64,000 nucleotides of DNA from the NCBI RefSeq assembly GCF_018861065.1, contig NZ_JAHKQO010000045.1:248001-312000 (forward strand), read 5' to 3'. The notes below the pieces were generated by a model. It ran no database searches. It was not told the DNA's origin and saw only the letters and a list, made by a program, of their open reading frames with translations. This stretch comes from Paraglaciecola arctica (GTDB taxonomy: Bacteria; Pseudomonadota; Gammaproteobacteria; Enterobacterales; Alteromonadaceae). The first letter of the stretch is position 1; each line of letters opens with the position of its first letter. This document shows, in pieces, positions 46,673 through 56,097 of this stretch. Both the position numbers and the translations under genes were made by a program.

Positions 46673-47709
46673 AGATAAGAATAGCAGTCGCCGCTGATCA
46701 ATTTATTTGGGATGAATATGTAGATGGCCACAAAGACGCTAGCCCCTATCATCGGTTTGCGTGGGCTTTAAGTGTCCAACAAGCCTACCAACATCAAAAC
46801 GTGAGTTTAATCGCTTTTGATGATGACGAGATAGTGGGCGTATTACCCTGTATTAAAATGCAAAAACCTTTTGCTAAGGTGAACTACTGTGCCTTGCCAT
46901 TTTGTGACTTAGGTTTTGCCCTCGGCAACAATGCCGACATAGTGGAGGCATTGCAGACAGAAGCACTGACGTTATTACAAAATGCCAAAGGTACCAATTT
47001 TGATTACCGTGACACGGCCACAGCAACTGAAAGCACTGAGTTAGCAGGCAAAAAAGTCCGAATGGTTTTGCCTTTACCAGGCAGTGCCGAAACACTTTTA
47101 GCCGGATTCAAATCTAAATTACGCAGTCAAATTCGCAAAGCAGAAAAAAATGGCTTAAATTTCGAGTTAGCCAACAGTCAAAAACACATCGATGACTTTT
47201 ATCAAATATTCGCTATCAATATGCGCAAACTAGGCTCACCGGTACACAGCAAAAAATGGTTTGAAACTTTGTTTAACAATTACGCTAAGCATATTGTTTT
47301 GTCGGTAGTCTACAAGGACCAAGTCCCAGTTGGCGCAGGCGTAGTGCTGTTAAATGGTACTAAAGCGGTGATCCCATGGGCTTCAACTGTGGCTCAATAC
47401 AACAAGTTAGCGCCAAATATGCTGTTATATTGGTCATTGTTAGAGCACGTAAGTGAGCATGGTTGCACCGAGTTTGATTTTGGCCGTTCGACTTATAACG
47501 AAGGCACCTATAAATTTAAACGCCAATGGGGTGCAGAGCCAGTCCCGCTAGCATGGTCAAACTTAGTTGCAGATCAAGCCACTATAGCTGAAAATACCTC
47601 AAACAAGCCTAGTCAAATCAGAAGCTTGGTTGAAAAAATTTGGGCAAAGTTACCCTTAGGAGTCACCACTACCTTAGGACCCAAAATACGTAAACATATT
47701 AGTCTTTAG
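46669..47709 (+). CDS. FemAB family XrtA/PEP-CTERM system-associated protein
   Basis: The 346-residue protein belongs to the FemAB-like GNAT group found in exosortase A loci. Landmarks are YVDGHKDASPYHRFAWALSVQQAY at the N-terminus, LRSQIRKAEKNGLNFELA in the middle and CTEFDFGRSTYNEGTYKFKRQWGAEPVPL near the end. FemAB proteins transfer amino acids from tRNA or acyl groups to a sugar or peptide. Here the target is probably the exopolysaccharide. It overlaps the deacetylase gene by four bases and precedes the amidotransferase. Confidence 0.92.
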   Translation: MKIRIAVAADQFIWDEYVDGHKDASPYHRFAWALSVQQAYQHQNVSLIAFDDDEIVGVLPCIKMQKPFAKVNYCALPFCDLGFALGNNADIVEALQTEALTLLQNAKGTNFDYRDTATATESTELAGKKVRMVLPLPGSAETLLAGFKSKLRSQIRKAEKNGLNFELANSQKHIDDFYQIFAINMRKLGSPVHSKKWFETLFNNYAKHIVLSVVYKDQVPVGAGVVLLNGTKAVIPWASTVAQYNKLAPNMLLYWSLLEHVSEHGCTEFDFGRSTYNEGTYKFKRQWGAEPVPLAWSNLVADQATIAENTSNKPSQIRSLVEKIWAKLPLGVTTTLGPKIRKHISL

Positions 47710-47757
47710 TGACCTAAACGCTAAAACAAAATTGCAGTCAAAACAGGAAGTAAATAA

Positions 47758-49671
47758 ATGTGTGGCATTGCCGGTTTTACCCACTTCAATGGACATATGG
47801 GCGATAACGTTACCCTAAAAAAAATGGGTGATAGTATTTATCATCGCGGTCCAGATGCCGGCGGCGAATACCTTGATGAACACGTAGGCCTAGCTCACCG
47901 CAGATTAGCCATCATAGATTTGACCGATGCAGGCATACAGCCCATGACCTCCCATGATGGCAAATACATCATTGTATTTAATGGCGAAATTTATAATTTC
48001 CAAGAACTAAGAGCAGAACTAAGTGCTGCCGGTTACCCCTTTAAAACCCACACCGATACCGAAGTCATTTTGGCCCTTTATGCTACCGAGGGTGCAAACC
48101 TACTCAATAAAATAAACGGCATGTTTGCCTTTGCTTTATGGGATACCACCACCCAAAAACTACTGATAGCCAGAGATCGTATGGGCAAAAAGCCCCTATA
48201 TTATCTGCAAACCGCAACTCAGTTTGCCTTTGCCTCTGAAATCAAAGCTATTTTAACCTTACCCAATGTACCTAAAGATATCCGCTTAGATGCGGTTTAC
48301 GACTTTTTTGCCTACCAATACGTACCAGATCCTAAAAGTATATTCACTCATATTCACAAGCTGCCTCCCGGCCACTATATGACAGTAGATACCAATGGCA
48401 TTGAAATCACCCAGTACTGGGATGTAACGTTTAAATCTACCAGTGAAGAAAGTGAATCAGTCTTAACAGAAAAACTCAGAGATTTAGCAACCCACTGTAC
48501 CAAACAACGTATGGTGAGTGACGTACCACTAGGCGCGTTTTTAAGTGGCGGTGTAGACTCAAGCGGTGTGGTAGCCATGATGGCAATGAACAGCGATACC
48601 CCGGTAAAAACCTGCTCCATTGGATTTGATGATAAAAAATTCAACGAAACCGAATTTGCCAAAGAAGTAGCCGACAAATATCACACCGAACATCATGAAT
48701 TTACTGTGCATCAAAATGTCGCAGATAATCTAGAAAAGATAGTCGGTTATTTTGATGAACCCTTTGCCGACCCTTCTTTAGTGCCCACCTTTTTTGTTTC
48801 CGAGTTAGCAAGGCAGCAAGTAACAGTCGCCATAGCAGGCGACGGTGGTGACGAAGTGTTTGCCGGTTACGAAAAATACACCACAGATGCCACTGAAAAT
48901 AGCTTACGTAGTAAATTTCCCAAAGTGCTACGAAAACATCTATTCCCTAAGCTAGCCAATTTTTTAGCAGGCAGTAATGCCACCATCTGGCGCAAGGGTA
49001 AGTCCTTACTTACTAGCTTAAGCCAAGAGCCAGCAATGGGTTTTTATACCACCAACTCACAGATTGACGACAGACAGTGGCAAAAACTCGCTAAACAAGA
49101 AGTGAAAGCAACACTAGGTGATTATCATCCATCCAAAATCACCATAGATGCCTATGAAAAATCAGACGGCCCAGATCATCTTGCCAAAATACTCTACACC
49201 GATATGAAAACCTATTTGCCTGGCGGCATACTGGTCAAAGTCGACCGAATGAGCATGGCCAACTCCCTAGAAGTGCGAGCGCCATTGCTAGATAGAGAAG
49301 TCGTCGAATTTGCCGCCACCCTGCCCTCTGAATTAAAATTTAAAAACGGTGAGAAAAAACACATTCTAAAAGAAGCTTTCAAGCCCATGCTTCCCGACGG
49401 AATTTTATACCGCAAAAAGATGGGATTTTCCGTGCCTTTAGCTAGTTGGTTCAGACACGAAATTAAAGACTTAGCCGAACAACACTTAATCGACCAAGCC
49501 CAAGGTCTCAAAAGCATATTTAATCACGATTATATTCAAACGTTATGGCAAGAACACCAAAATGAAGGTGCCGATCACAGTGCCTTACTGTGGAGCATGT
49601 TGATGTTTGAAATGTGGTGGGTGAAATATGCAGAACAACAAACCACAGCATCACAGGAAGGAGCCGCGTGA
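47758..49671 (+). CDS. XrtA/PEP-CTERM system amidotransferase (asparagine synthase-like)
   Basis: The 637-residue protein has an N-terminal class II glutaminase domain beginning with the catalytic Cys2 (MCGIAGF) and the NGEIYNF block. A C-terminal asparagine-synthase domain follows, with the ATP loop LGAFLSGGVDSSGV and the synthetase block LEVRAPLLDREVVEFA. It fits the amidotransferase always linked to exosortase A systems, where it probably amidates a sugar carboxyl such as uronate instead of making asparagine. The upstream epimerase would supply the uronic acid. Its stop overlaps the next gene's GTG start (GTGA). Confidence 0.95.
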   Translation: MCGIAGFTHFNGHMGDNVTLKKMGDSIYHRGPDAGGEYLDEHVGLAHRRLAIIDLTDAGIQPMTSHDGKYIIVFNGEIYNFQELRAELSAAGYPFKTHTDTEVILALYATEGANLLNKINGMFAFALWDTTTQKLLIARDRMGKKPLYYLQTATQFAFASEIKAILTLPNVPKDIRLDAVYDFFAYQYVPDPKSIFTHIHKLPPGHYMTVDTNGIEITQYWDVTFKSTSEESESVLTEKLRDLATHCTKQRMVSDVPLGAFLSGGVDSSGVVAMMAMNSDTPVKTCSIGFDDKKFNETEFAKEVADKYHTEHHEFTVHQNVADNLEKIVGYFDEPFADPSLVPTFFVSELARQQVTVAIAGDGGDEVFAGYEKYTTDATENSLRSKFPKVLRKHLFPKLANFLAGSNATIWRKGKSLLTSLSQEPAMGFYTTNSQIDDRQWQKLAKQEVKATLGDYHPSKITIDAYEKSDGPDHLAKILYTDMKTYLPGGILVKVDRMSMANSLEVRAPLLDREVVEFAATLPSELKFKNGEKKHILKEAFKPMLPDGILYRKKMGFSVPLASWFRHEIKDLAEQHLIDQAQGLKSIFNHDYIQTLWQEHQNEGADHSALLWSMLMFEMWWVKYAEQQTTASQEGAA

Positions 49672-50789
49672 GTATAGTTTCTGTCATGCACCTAACCTAT
49701 GACATGCGCATAGGCGGCACTGAAATGGTGATTAAAAACCTTCTCGAAGGCTCTGACCCGAAGCTATTTGCCATGTCTATTTTTTGCATTGAAGAGCCAC
49801 TCGGCCCATGGGGCAAAGACCTGCAAAATAATGGCATTCCAATAAGCAGCCAAGCTCGACAACCTGGCTTTGATAAATCATTGATATTTGCCATTCGCAA
49901 ACACATAAAACAGCATAAAGTAGACATACTACACTGCCATCAATATACCCCTTGGGTGTATGGCGTACTCGCTGCTATAGGCACAAAAACCAAAGTGATA
50001 TTTACTGAACATGGCCGTTTTTATCCAGATTCAAGCACTTGGAAACGTAAGCTTATCAATCCTTGGTTATGTAAAATTACAGATTGTATAACTTCAATAT
50101 CTAAAGCGACCAAGTTAGCGTTAGCCGAGTTTGAAAGAATCCCTGAGAATAGAATAGAAGTGATTTACAACGGCATTAAGACGCCGGAAGTAGATACAGT
50201 AAAAGTCTCAGAACTTAGACAGAAACTAGGCATCTCAGAAAACACCAAAGTACTTGGCACCATTGCACGTTTAGACTCAATTAAGAATCATAGAATGATG
50301 ATAGAAGCTTTCGCTTTAGTACTAAAGGGGTATCCAGATACTGTGTTGATTATTGTCGGTGATGGTGAAGAGCGAGACAATATTGAAAGCCAAATTAAAC
50401 AACTTGGCATCTCAAATAACGTTATTTTACCTGGTTACGATCCACAACCTCAGCACTATTTGGCATTGATGGATATATTCTTGCTTTCTTCCTTGAGCGA
50501 AGGTACTTCTATGACTTTATTGGAAGCCATGTCTTTAGGAAAACCTTGTGTTGTAACCAATGCAGGGGGTAATCCAGAAATAATTGATGATAAGTTGTCA
50601 GGTTATGTTAGTAAGAATGATAATTTCAAAGATTTTGCAGAAAAAATACTATTTTTATGCAAACATAATCAAGTAAGAGAGTCTTTTGGTAGCGAATCAA
50701 AAAGAATATTTAACTCTAAATTTTCACATCAGAGTATGGTCAATCAATACCAACAAATTTGTATCCAACTCACTGAAACAGGGAGTTAA
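49668..50789 (+). CDS. Family 4 glycosyltransferase
   Basis: I set the start at GTG 49668, overlapping the preceding stop in GTGA, because AGGAAGGAG at 49654-49662 lies just before it. This gives 373 residues. GT-B fold landmarks are VMHLTYDMRIGGTEMVIKNLL in the N-terminal half, the LHCHQYTPWVYG block, then LGTIARLDSIKNHRMMIEAFAL and SSLSEGTSMTLLEAMSLGKP with the E-x7-E motif. It transfers a sugar to the lipid-linked repeat unit. No membrane span is seen. Confidence 0.93.
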   Translation: MSIVSVMHLTYDMRIGGTEMVIKNLLEGSDPKLFAMSIFCIEEPLGPWGKDLQNNGIPISSQARQPGFDKSLIFAIRKHIKQHKVDILHCHQYTPWVYGVLAAIGTKTKVIFTEHGRFYPDSSTWKRKLINPWLCKITDCITSISKATKLALAEFERIPENRIEVIYNGIKTPEVDTVKVSELRQKLGISENTKVLGTIARLDSIKNHRMMIEAFALVLKGYPDTVLIIVGDGEERDNIESQIKQLGISNNVILPGYDPQPQHYLALMDIFLLSSLSEGTSMTLLEAMSLGKPCVVTNAGGNPEIIDDKLSGYVSKNDNFKDFAEKILFLCKHNQVRESFGSESKRIFNSKFSHQSMVNQYQQICIQLTETGS

Positions 50790-50794
50790 AATCT

Positions 50795-51901
50795 GTGTTA
50801 AAAAAGAACAAATTAATTGGCATTACTGAAGGACATGGAATTTCGAAAGAATATGTCAACTTTCCGCCTCAAGGCTATGAATATAAGTTTATAGACAGAA
50901 AACCTCACTTTTTAGATAGAGTAATTACGAGCTCAGCGAAAGGTTTTTTCAGATACTTTGAAGACCCAGAAGTAGATTTATTTGAAGCACCTATTTTTCC
51001 AGCACATACAAAACAGAACTGGATTTATACGCCTGCAGAGTTCTCTGGCACAGCTAATTTTGGTTTATTTGGCCTACCATTACCTAAAAAAATTCGCCTC
51101 AAAGTAATTGAAAAATTTTTAAATCGAGATAATTTTAAGAAAATAATTTTTAAAAGCCAAGCCGGTTTAAAAACGCTCTCGACCTATGCGGCACAATTAG
51201 ATATGGACTTGAGAACAAAGTGTGAAGTAGTAAACCCTTGCATTAACTTACCCGAATTACAGCCACGAAAGGACAAAGACAACTTAGTTATATTATTTGT
51301 TGGCGACTTTTTCCGCAAAGGAGGGGCAAATGTTGTTGATGCATTTGAACAATTGCAAACAAGACACAACAATATAAGACTTCAAATAATTGGCAATACA
51401 CAACTAGATACCCACAATCAAAAGCTTCACTCTAAGTATCAGAAAAAAATTACTGATAATCCCAATATTATTCACACCAAAGTCACAAGACCGAAATTGT
51501 TTAAAGATATATATCCTAATGCAGATATTTTCGTGTCGCCGACTTATCAAGAAACTTTCGGTTTTGCGATATTAGAAGCTATGGCTTTTGGTTTACCTGT
51601 ATTATCAACAGCGCATTTCGCGATACCTGAAATAATTGAAGAAAATAAATCTGGTTTACTTATTCAAACTGATCAGTTTGATTTTATCAAGCAATTTAAA
51701 GGCTATCACGTGGAGTATATACCGAATAATTTTCACCAGTATATGAATGAACAAATATACGAAAAACTTGAACAACTCATAGTTAATGAGACGTTGAGAA
51801 AGTCCTTAACTCAACAAGCTAGATTGCGTTGCCAAGAAAAGTTTTCACCTGAAATTAGAGCCAACAAAATGAAAGTGATTTACGACGACATATTGAATTG
51901 A
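50795..51901 (+). CDS. Family 4-like glycosyltransferase
   Basis: The 368-residue protein starts at GTG 50795, five bases after the previous stop. The C-terminal half is a clear GT4 domain (ILFVGDFFRKGGANVVDAFEQL, then IFVSPTYQETFGFAILEAMAFGLP with the E-x7-E motif). The N-terminal half is less conserved and rich in basic residues. It acts in the cytoplasm on the repeat unit. The base composition here is more AT-rich than in the upstream housekeeping genes, as in the genes that follow. Confidence 0.9.
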   Translation: MLKKNKLIGITEGHGISKEYVNFPPQGYEYKFIDRKPHFLDRVITSSAKGFFRYFEDPEVDLFEAPIFPAHTKQNWIYTPAEFSGTANFGLFGLPLPKKIRLKVIEKFLNRDNFKKIIFKSQAGLKTLSTYAAQLDMDLRTKCEVVNPCINLPELQPRKDKDNLVILFVGDFFRKGGANVVDAFEQLQTRHNNIRLQIIGNTQLDTHNQKLHSKYQKKITDNPNIIHTKVTRPKLFKDIYPNADIFVSPTYQETFGFAILEAMAFGLPVLSTAHFAIPEIIEENKSGLLIQTDQFDFIKQFKGYHVEYIPNNFHQYMNEQIYEKLEQLIVNETLRKSLTQQARLRCQEKFSPEIRANKMKVIYDDILN

Positions 51902-51970
51902 GCGAACAATTCAGACTAACCAAAAAACAATCAAATTAATAGAAGCAGCCTTTTATCATTAGGAACATAA

Positions 51971-52993
51971 ATGCTAAAAATACTTAAACTTAAAGCAACC
52001 TCTATCTTCCTAAAGTTTTTAGGTGTGCGCGATGTTGAAGAAAAGTTGATATCAATTATCAGGGATACTGAAAAGGCCAGTAATAAGATTGTAAATGCAC
52101 GAAATCCTTACTTTAATCACAAAGTAACTAACGAAATCAGCGACAGAGATGACATCGTTTTTGTTACTAGTCGCTTTCGCAGCGGTTCAACATTACTTTG
52201 GAACCTATTTCGTCAAACTGAACTCTGCACATCATACTATGAACCGTTTAATGAAAGGCGCTGGTTTAATCCTAATTTTCGCGGCGAAAATGTAGATCAA
52301 ACCCATAGGGGTGTCGACGATTATTGGTCTGAATATAATGAAATGGAAGACTTAGAAAAACTTTACGATGAAGATTGGATTAAACATCGACTTCTAATGG
52401 ATGAGTCATCGGTCGATATAAACATGAAGTCATACATCGAACAACTCGTCACTAGAGCTCCTAAAAGACCAATCTTACAATTTAATCGTATCGATTTTCG
52501 TTTACCTTGGGTCAAGCAACATTTTCCAAATGCAAAAATTCTACATTTGTATCGACATCCTCGCGACCAGTGGCTTTCTTTTTTGACTGATGAAAAAAAA
52601 ATGAATAAAGATCAAATAGAAAAAACTTATAGCGACGCGTTTTATTTGGATTTATGGTGCGAAGACTTATATAAACATTTCCCAGTTCTTGACAAAAAAA
52701 TCACCCCCCACCCTTATCAGAGGTTTTATTATATTTGGAAGTTGTCTTACCTGTATGGTAAAAAGTATGCCGACATCAGTATTAGTTTTGAAGACTTAAC
52801 AACAGATACAAACAATGCAATCAAAGAAATCATGAACACTGTTAACCTTGAAAATGTACCGATTAAGGAATTGTGTGACATTATTTCACCTCCCAAACAT
52901 AATCGATGGAAGACCTATGCAGATGAACAGTGGTTTATTGAACATGAAAATAAATGCGAACAAAATCTAAATCTTATGTTTACCCATAAATAA
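51971..52993 (+). CDS. Sulfotransferase family protein
   Basis: The 340-residue protein has the two PAPS-binding motifs of sulfotransferases: a 5'-PSB loop SRFRSGSTLLWNLFR near residues 67-81 and a 3'-PB-like block ILHLYRHPRDQWLSFL near 195-210. It moves sulfate from PAPS to a sugar hydroxyl or another acceptor. No signal peptide or span is seen. It sits between a glycosyltransferase and the flippase, so the exopolysaccharide is probably sulfated before export, a common trait of marine polymers. Confidence 0.88.
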   Translation: MLKILKLKATSIFLKFLGVRDVEEKLISIIRDTEKASNKIVNARNPYFNHKVTNEISDRDDIVFVTSRFRSGSTLLWNLFRQTELCTSYYEPFNERRWFNPNFRGENVDQTHRGVDDYWSEYNEMEDLEKLYDEDWIKHRLLMDESSVDINMKSYIEQLVTRAPKRPILQFNRIDFRLPWVKQHFPNAKILHLYRHPRDQWLSFLTDEKKMNKDQIEKTYSDAFYLDLWCEDLYKHFPVLDKKITPHPYQRFYYIWKLSYLYGKKYADISISFEDLTTDTNNAIKEIMNTVNLENVPIKELCDIISPPKHNRWKTYADEQWFIEHENKCEQNLNLMFTHK

Positions 52994-53035
52994 AGTGATA
53001 AGTCATTCAACAATATAACTAAATAAGAAAGCGAT

Positions 53036-54472
53036 ATGTCAAAAGTTCGCAAAGCGCTCAAATTTTCAATTGTAGCGACTTACATAGCAAAAATAATCAA
53101 TCTTATAACGGTAGTTGTCATAGCCAGAATTTTAACCCCTGAAGAATTGGGAGTTTATGCAATTGCGGCTGCCATGGTGATGGTTGTAGATGTACTTAAA
53201 TCGTTCGGAGTTAGCAGTTACATTATAAAAAAGGATGAGATAGTAAAAGACGACATTCGATCAGCACTTGGCCTAAACGTATTAATTACAAGCTCCCTTG
53301 GACTTCTCATCATAGTAATGGCTAAACCACTAGAAATTTATTACGAATATAATCACATTGCAGAATTACTATGGCTACTATCAATATCGTTTTTCGTTTC
53401 ACCGTTTTTTGGCAACGGAATGGCTTTATTAGCAAGAAATTTTGAGTTCAAAAGTAGAGTTAAAGTTAGCTTAACGTCACAAGTTTTCGAATTAATTATC
53501 ACTATTACATTTATTTCAATGGGCTTTAGTTACTTTTCTATCGCAATAGGCGTTGCTTTAAAGTCTTTATTGCAAATAGTCTTAATTAGGCTTTATCAAA
53601 CAAAAGACATGTGTTGGAGGCCGCAGTTTCACGGCATGTCTCGAATTGCAAAGTTTGGCTTATTTGTAACCCTTTCCAATTTATTTGAACGACTCACGCT
53701 AATAAGTACAGATTTAATCATTGGTAAGCTTGGCACACCATCAATGGTAGCCTACTTTTCAAGAGGCTTAGGGTTTATTGAATTTTTGACTGGAACCATC
53801 ACTCAAGGAATAAGTCCAGTTACCATGCCTTTTTTAGCGGAAAAAAAACGACTCGGTCAAGCTCTTGAGCCGGCTTATTACCATGCCAGCAAGTTACTCG
53901 GCGCTATCTTACTGCCAGTATTATTAGTAGCTGGAGTTGCGAGTTATCCAGTCATCATACTTTTTTTTGGTGAACAATGGGTGGAAAGTGCTAGCTTAGT
54001 CAGTACGTTATGTCTTTGGGGAGTTTTCAGAAACATCCATGCCCTGAGCCCTAGTTTGCTAGTTACAACAGGCCATGAGCGACACCTTTTTACTAGAAAT
54101 CTAGTCCTCTTTATTTTAACGGGGTTTGGCGTATATTTATCATTTCCATTTGGATTACAAGGTATCGCTGCAGCTATTACTACCGTTGCATTTATTGGTT
54201 TTGTCTACACCACTTTACTGCTAAAGTTTGTCTTAGATTTTTCACTTAGTAAATTTGTTATTTCGCAGGTACCTAACATTATTATTTGTACCGCTTGTTA
54301 CAGCTCTGCTTACTTGAGCTCACAATTAATTGATTTTGAAAAAGCTCCAATACTTTTATCATTTTCAGTTTTAATACCTTTAGTAACGCTAGCATGGTTA
54401 CTAACTTTGTGGCTGACTAAACACACTCTACTACATGAACTAAAACGAATGTTTGGTATCGTTCATACGTAG
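53036..54472 (+). CDS. Wzx-type oligosaccharide flippase
   Basis: The 478-residue protein has about 12 hydrophobic segments and the N-terminal block KFSIVATYIAKIINLITVVVIARILTPEELGVYAIAAAMV of the polysaccharide-flippase (MOP/Wzx) superfamily. It would turn the lipid-linked repeat unit across the inner membrane. The gene follows the sulfotransferase by 43 bases and precedes the polymerase/ligase gene by 25, the standard order for a Wzx/Wzy pathway. Confidence 0.92.
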   Translation: MSKVRKALKFSIVATYIAKIINLITVVVIARILTPEELGVYAIAAAMVMVVDVLKSFGVSSYIIKKDEIVKDDIRSALGLNVLITSSLGLLIIVMAKPLEIYYEYNHIAELLWLLSISFFVSPFFGNGMALLARNFEFKSRVKVSLTSQVFELIITITFISMGFSYFSIAIGVALKSLLQIVLIRLYQTKDMCWRPQFHGMSRIAKFGLFVTLSNLFERLTLISTDLIIGKLGTPSMVAYFSRGLGFIEFLTGTITQGISPVTMPFLAEKKRLGQALEPAYYHASKLLGAILLPVLLVAGVASYPVIILFFGEQWVESASLVSTLCLWGVFRNIHALSPSLLVTTGHERHLFTRNLVLFILTGFGVYLSFPFGLQGIAAAITTVAFIGFVYTTLLLKFVLDFSLSKFVISQVPNIIICTACYSSAYLSSQLIDFEKAPILLSFSVLIPLVTLAWLLTLWLTKHTLLHELKRMFGIVHT

Positions 54473-54496
54473 AATTAATAATTAGAATAAAAAACC

Positions 54497-55810
54497 ATGC
54501 TTAATCTACTACTTTTTTGCGGAACTCTACTTAGCTTCTCTTGGCTTAGTTTTTTTAGAATTCCAATATTTGCTTTTGTTTTGTACCAAGCAATATACTT
54601 TTACTACCCACAACAACGATGGTGGGGATACATGGTACCGGATGTAGGCTACTCCTTTATAAGTGTAGTGATCATGGGGATGGTCTTTTTATTAAATTTC
54701 AAAACACTTAACCAACAAAAAATACTAAAAGTTGCACCGTTTAGGTACTTTTATATGCTTGTTATTCTTTACTTCGTTACCTATTTTTATTCAGTCAGAC
54801 CAGACCTTCACATAATGTTCGCTACTAATTACATTAAGTTGGCCATAATTATGACGTTAGCTTACAAGATGTGCACAACCAAAAAACATTTAGATATTAT
54901 TCTTTATGGTTATATATTTGGATCGTGGTATTTAAGTTTTATAGCCTATCAAGTGGGACGTCAATATGGAGATAGACTTGCCGGAGTTTATACAGTCGAT
55001 GCGCCAGATGTTAACTTTGTTGGTGCAGCCATAGCACCGAGTTTAGTTCTATGTTTATACTTTTTCTGGATCAAAAAAAATCTCTTCTATCGCTCTTTAT
55101 TTGTTATTGCGGGCGCGTTTATTGCAAACGCTCTTGTTCTTATTAATTCTCGAGGAGCTTATATTGCTGTAGCACTTTCCATAGCATATTTTATGTATCA
55201 TATGTTCTTTTCATCCTTCCAACGAAAGTACCAAAAAGGAACAGCAATCTTTATCTTACTTGCAGGGTTAGCATCTTTAGCTGTTGTAATGGATAGGTCA
55301 AGTATTGAAAGAATTTTATCTATTAACGAAAACACTAGAGTTCAGGAGTCTCAAGAAACTGCTGCAACAAGAACTGTCTTTTGGTTGGCAGCTTGGGATA
55401 TGGCGAAAGACTATCCACTAGGTACCGGTTACGAGGGGTTTAGTTACTATTCAAACCAATACATACCAGACCATGTTAATACAGGAAGGAGCCGCAATCG
55501 GGCAGTACATTCAACTTGGTTTGAAACTTTGTCAGAGGTAGGTTATCTAGGCCTAGTTTTATTCGTCTTAATGTTATTCAGCTCTTTTAAAATATTAAAA
55601 ATTACGAAAAAACATCTCAAAAAGCAAAATATGGTTGATGACTACTTTAAAATCTTTGCCTTAGAGGGAACATTATTGGCTTTCATGGTAGCCATGACAT
55701 TTATTAACAGAATGAGAGCTGAAGTATTACACTGGTGCATATTGTTTGCGTGCGTAGCATATAGCGTTTATGTACTTAATAATAAAGATAACAACGTAAA
55801 TTCAACGTAA
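54497..55810 (+). CDS. O-antigen polymerase/ligase family protein
   Basis: The 437-residue protein has about 11 membrane segments and the Wzy/WaaL hallmark near its C-terminal part, NRAVHSTWFETLSEVGYLGLVLFVLML. The periplasmic loop before it carries TATRT-type motifs and an arginine that usually contacts the polymer. It resembles the exosortase A-associated O-glycosylation ligase, but polymerase and ligase cannot be told apart by sequence. It follows the flippase by 25 bases. Confidence 0.85.
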   Translation: MLNLLLFCGTLLSFSWLSFFRIPIFAFVLYQAIYFYYPQQRWWGYMVPDVGYSFISVVIMGMVFLLNFKTLNQQKILKVAPFRYFYMLVILYFVTYFYSVRPDLHIMFATNYIKLAIIMTLAYKMCTTKKHLDIILYGYIFGSWYLSFIAYQVGRQYGDRLAGVYTVDAPDVNFVGAAIAPSLVLCLYFFWIKKNLFYRSLFVIAGAFIANALVLINSRGAYIAVALSIAYFMYHMFFSSFQRKYQKGTAIFILLAGLASLAVVMDRSSIERILSINENTRVQESQETAATRTVFWLAAWDMAKDYPLGTGYEGFSYYSNQYIPDHVNTGRSRNRAVHSTWFETLSEVGYLGLVLFVLMLFSSFKILKITKKHLKKQNMVDDYFKIFALEGTLLAFMVAMTFINRMRAEVLHWCILFACVAYSVYVLNNKDNNVNST

Positions 55811-55981
55811 ATAATTTTAAATCCAAATTCGAGAAACTCAAGATTGAACCTAGATAAACCTTTTAAAAAAATAGCTTTATAAAATGCATGGGGTGGGCCA
55901 GAGTCTACCTTCAGGTAAATATAACACCGGCTAAAAGCGCCCCAAAAGAGCAAGAATCAAACATGAATTTTGTCTCACAAC

Positions 55982-56001
55982 ACAAGACAAGACAAGACAA
56001 A
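55982..56001 (+). repeat. Short ACAAG tandem repeat
   Basis: Three direct copies of ACAAG plus a partial fourth (55982-56001) lie in the 287-base non-coding gap between the polymerase gene and the gene at 56098. The rest of the gap contains no convincing ORF or RNA structure. Confidence 0.5.
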
Positions 56002-56097
56002 ATTGATAAATCAGAATTAAAAAGAAACAGACTGGCATTGTGAACTGAGTATAAATAACTTAAATTAAATGCTGGCCAAAAGAGATTCAAACCTAAT

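Noticed and set aside
47758-49671. Calling the amidotransferase a housekeeping asparagine synthase B
   Set aside because: Its place inside the exosortase polysaccharide operon and its FemAB neighbour fit the XrtA-associated amidotransferase instead.
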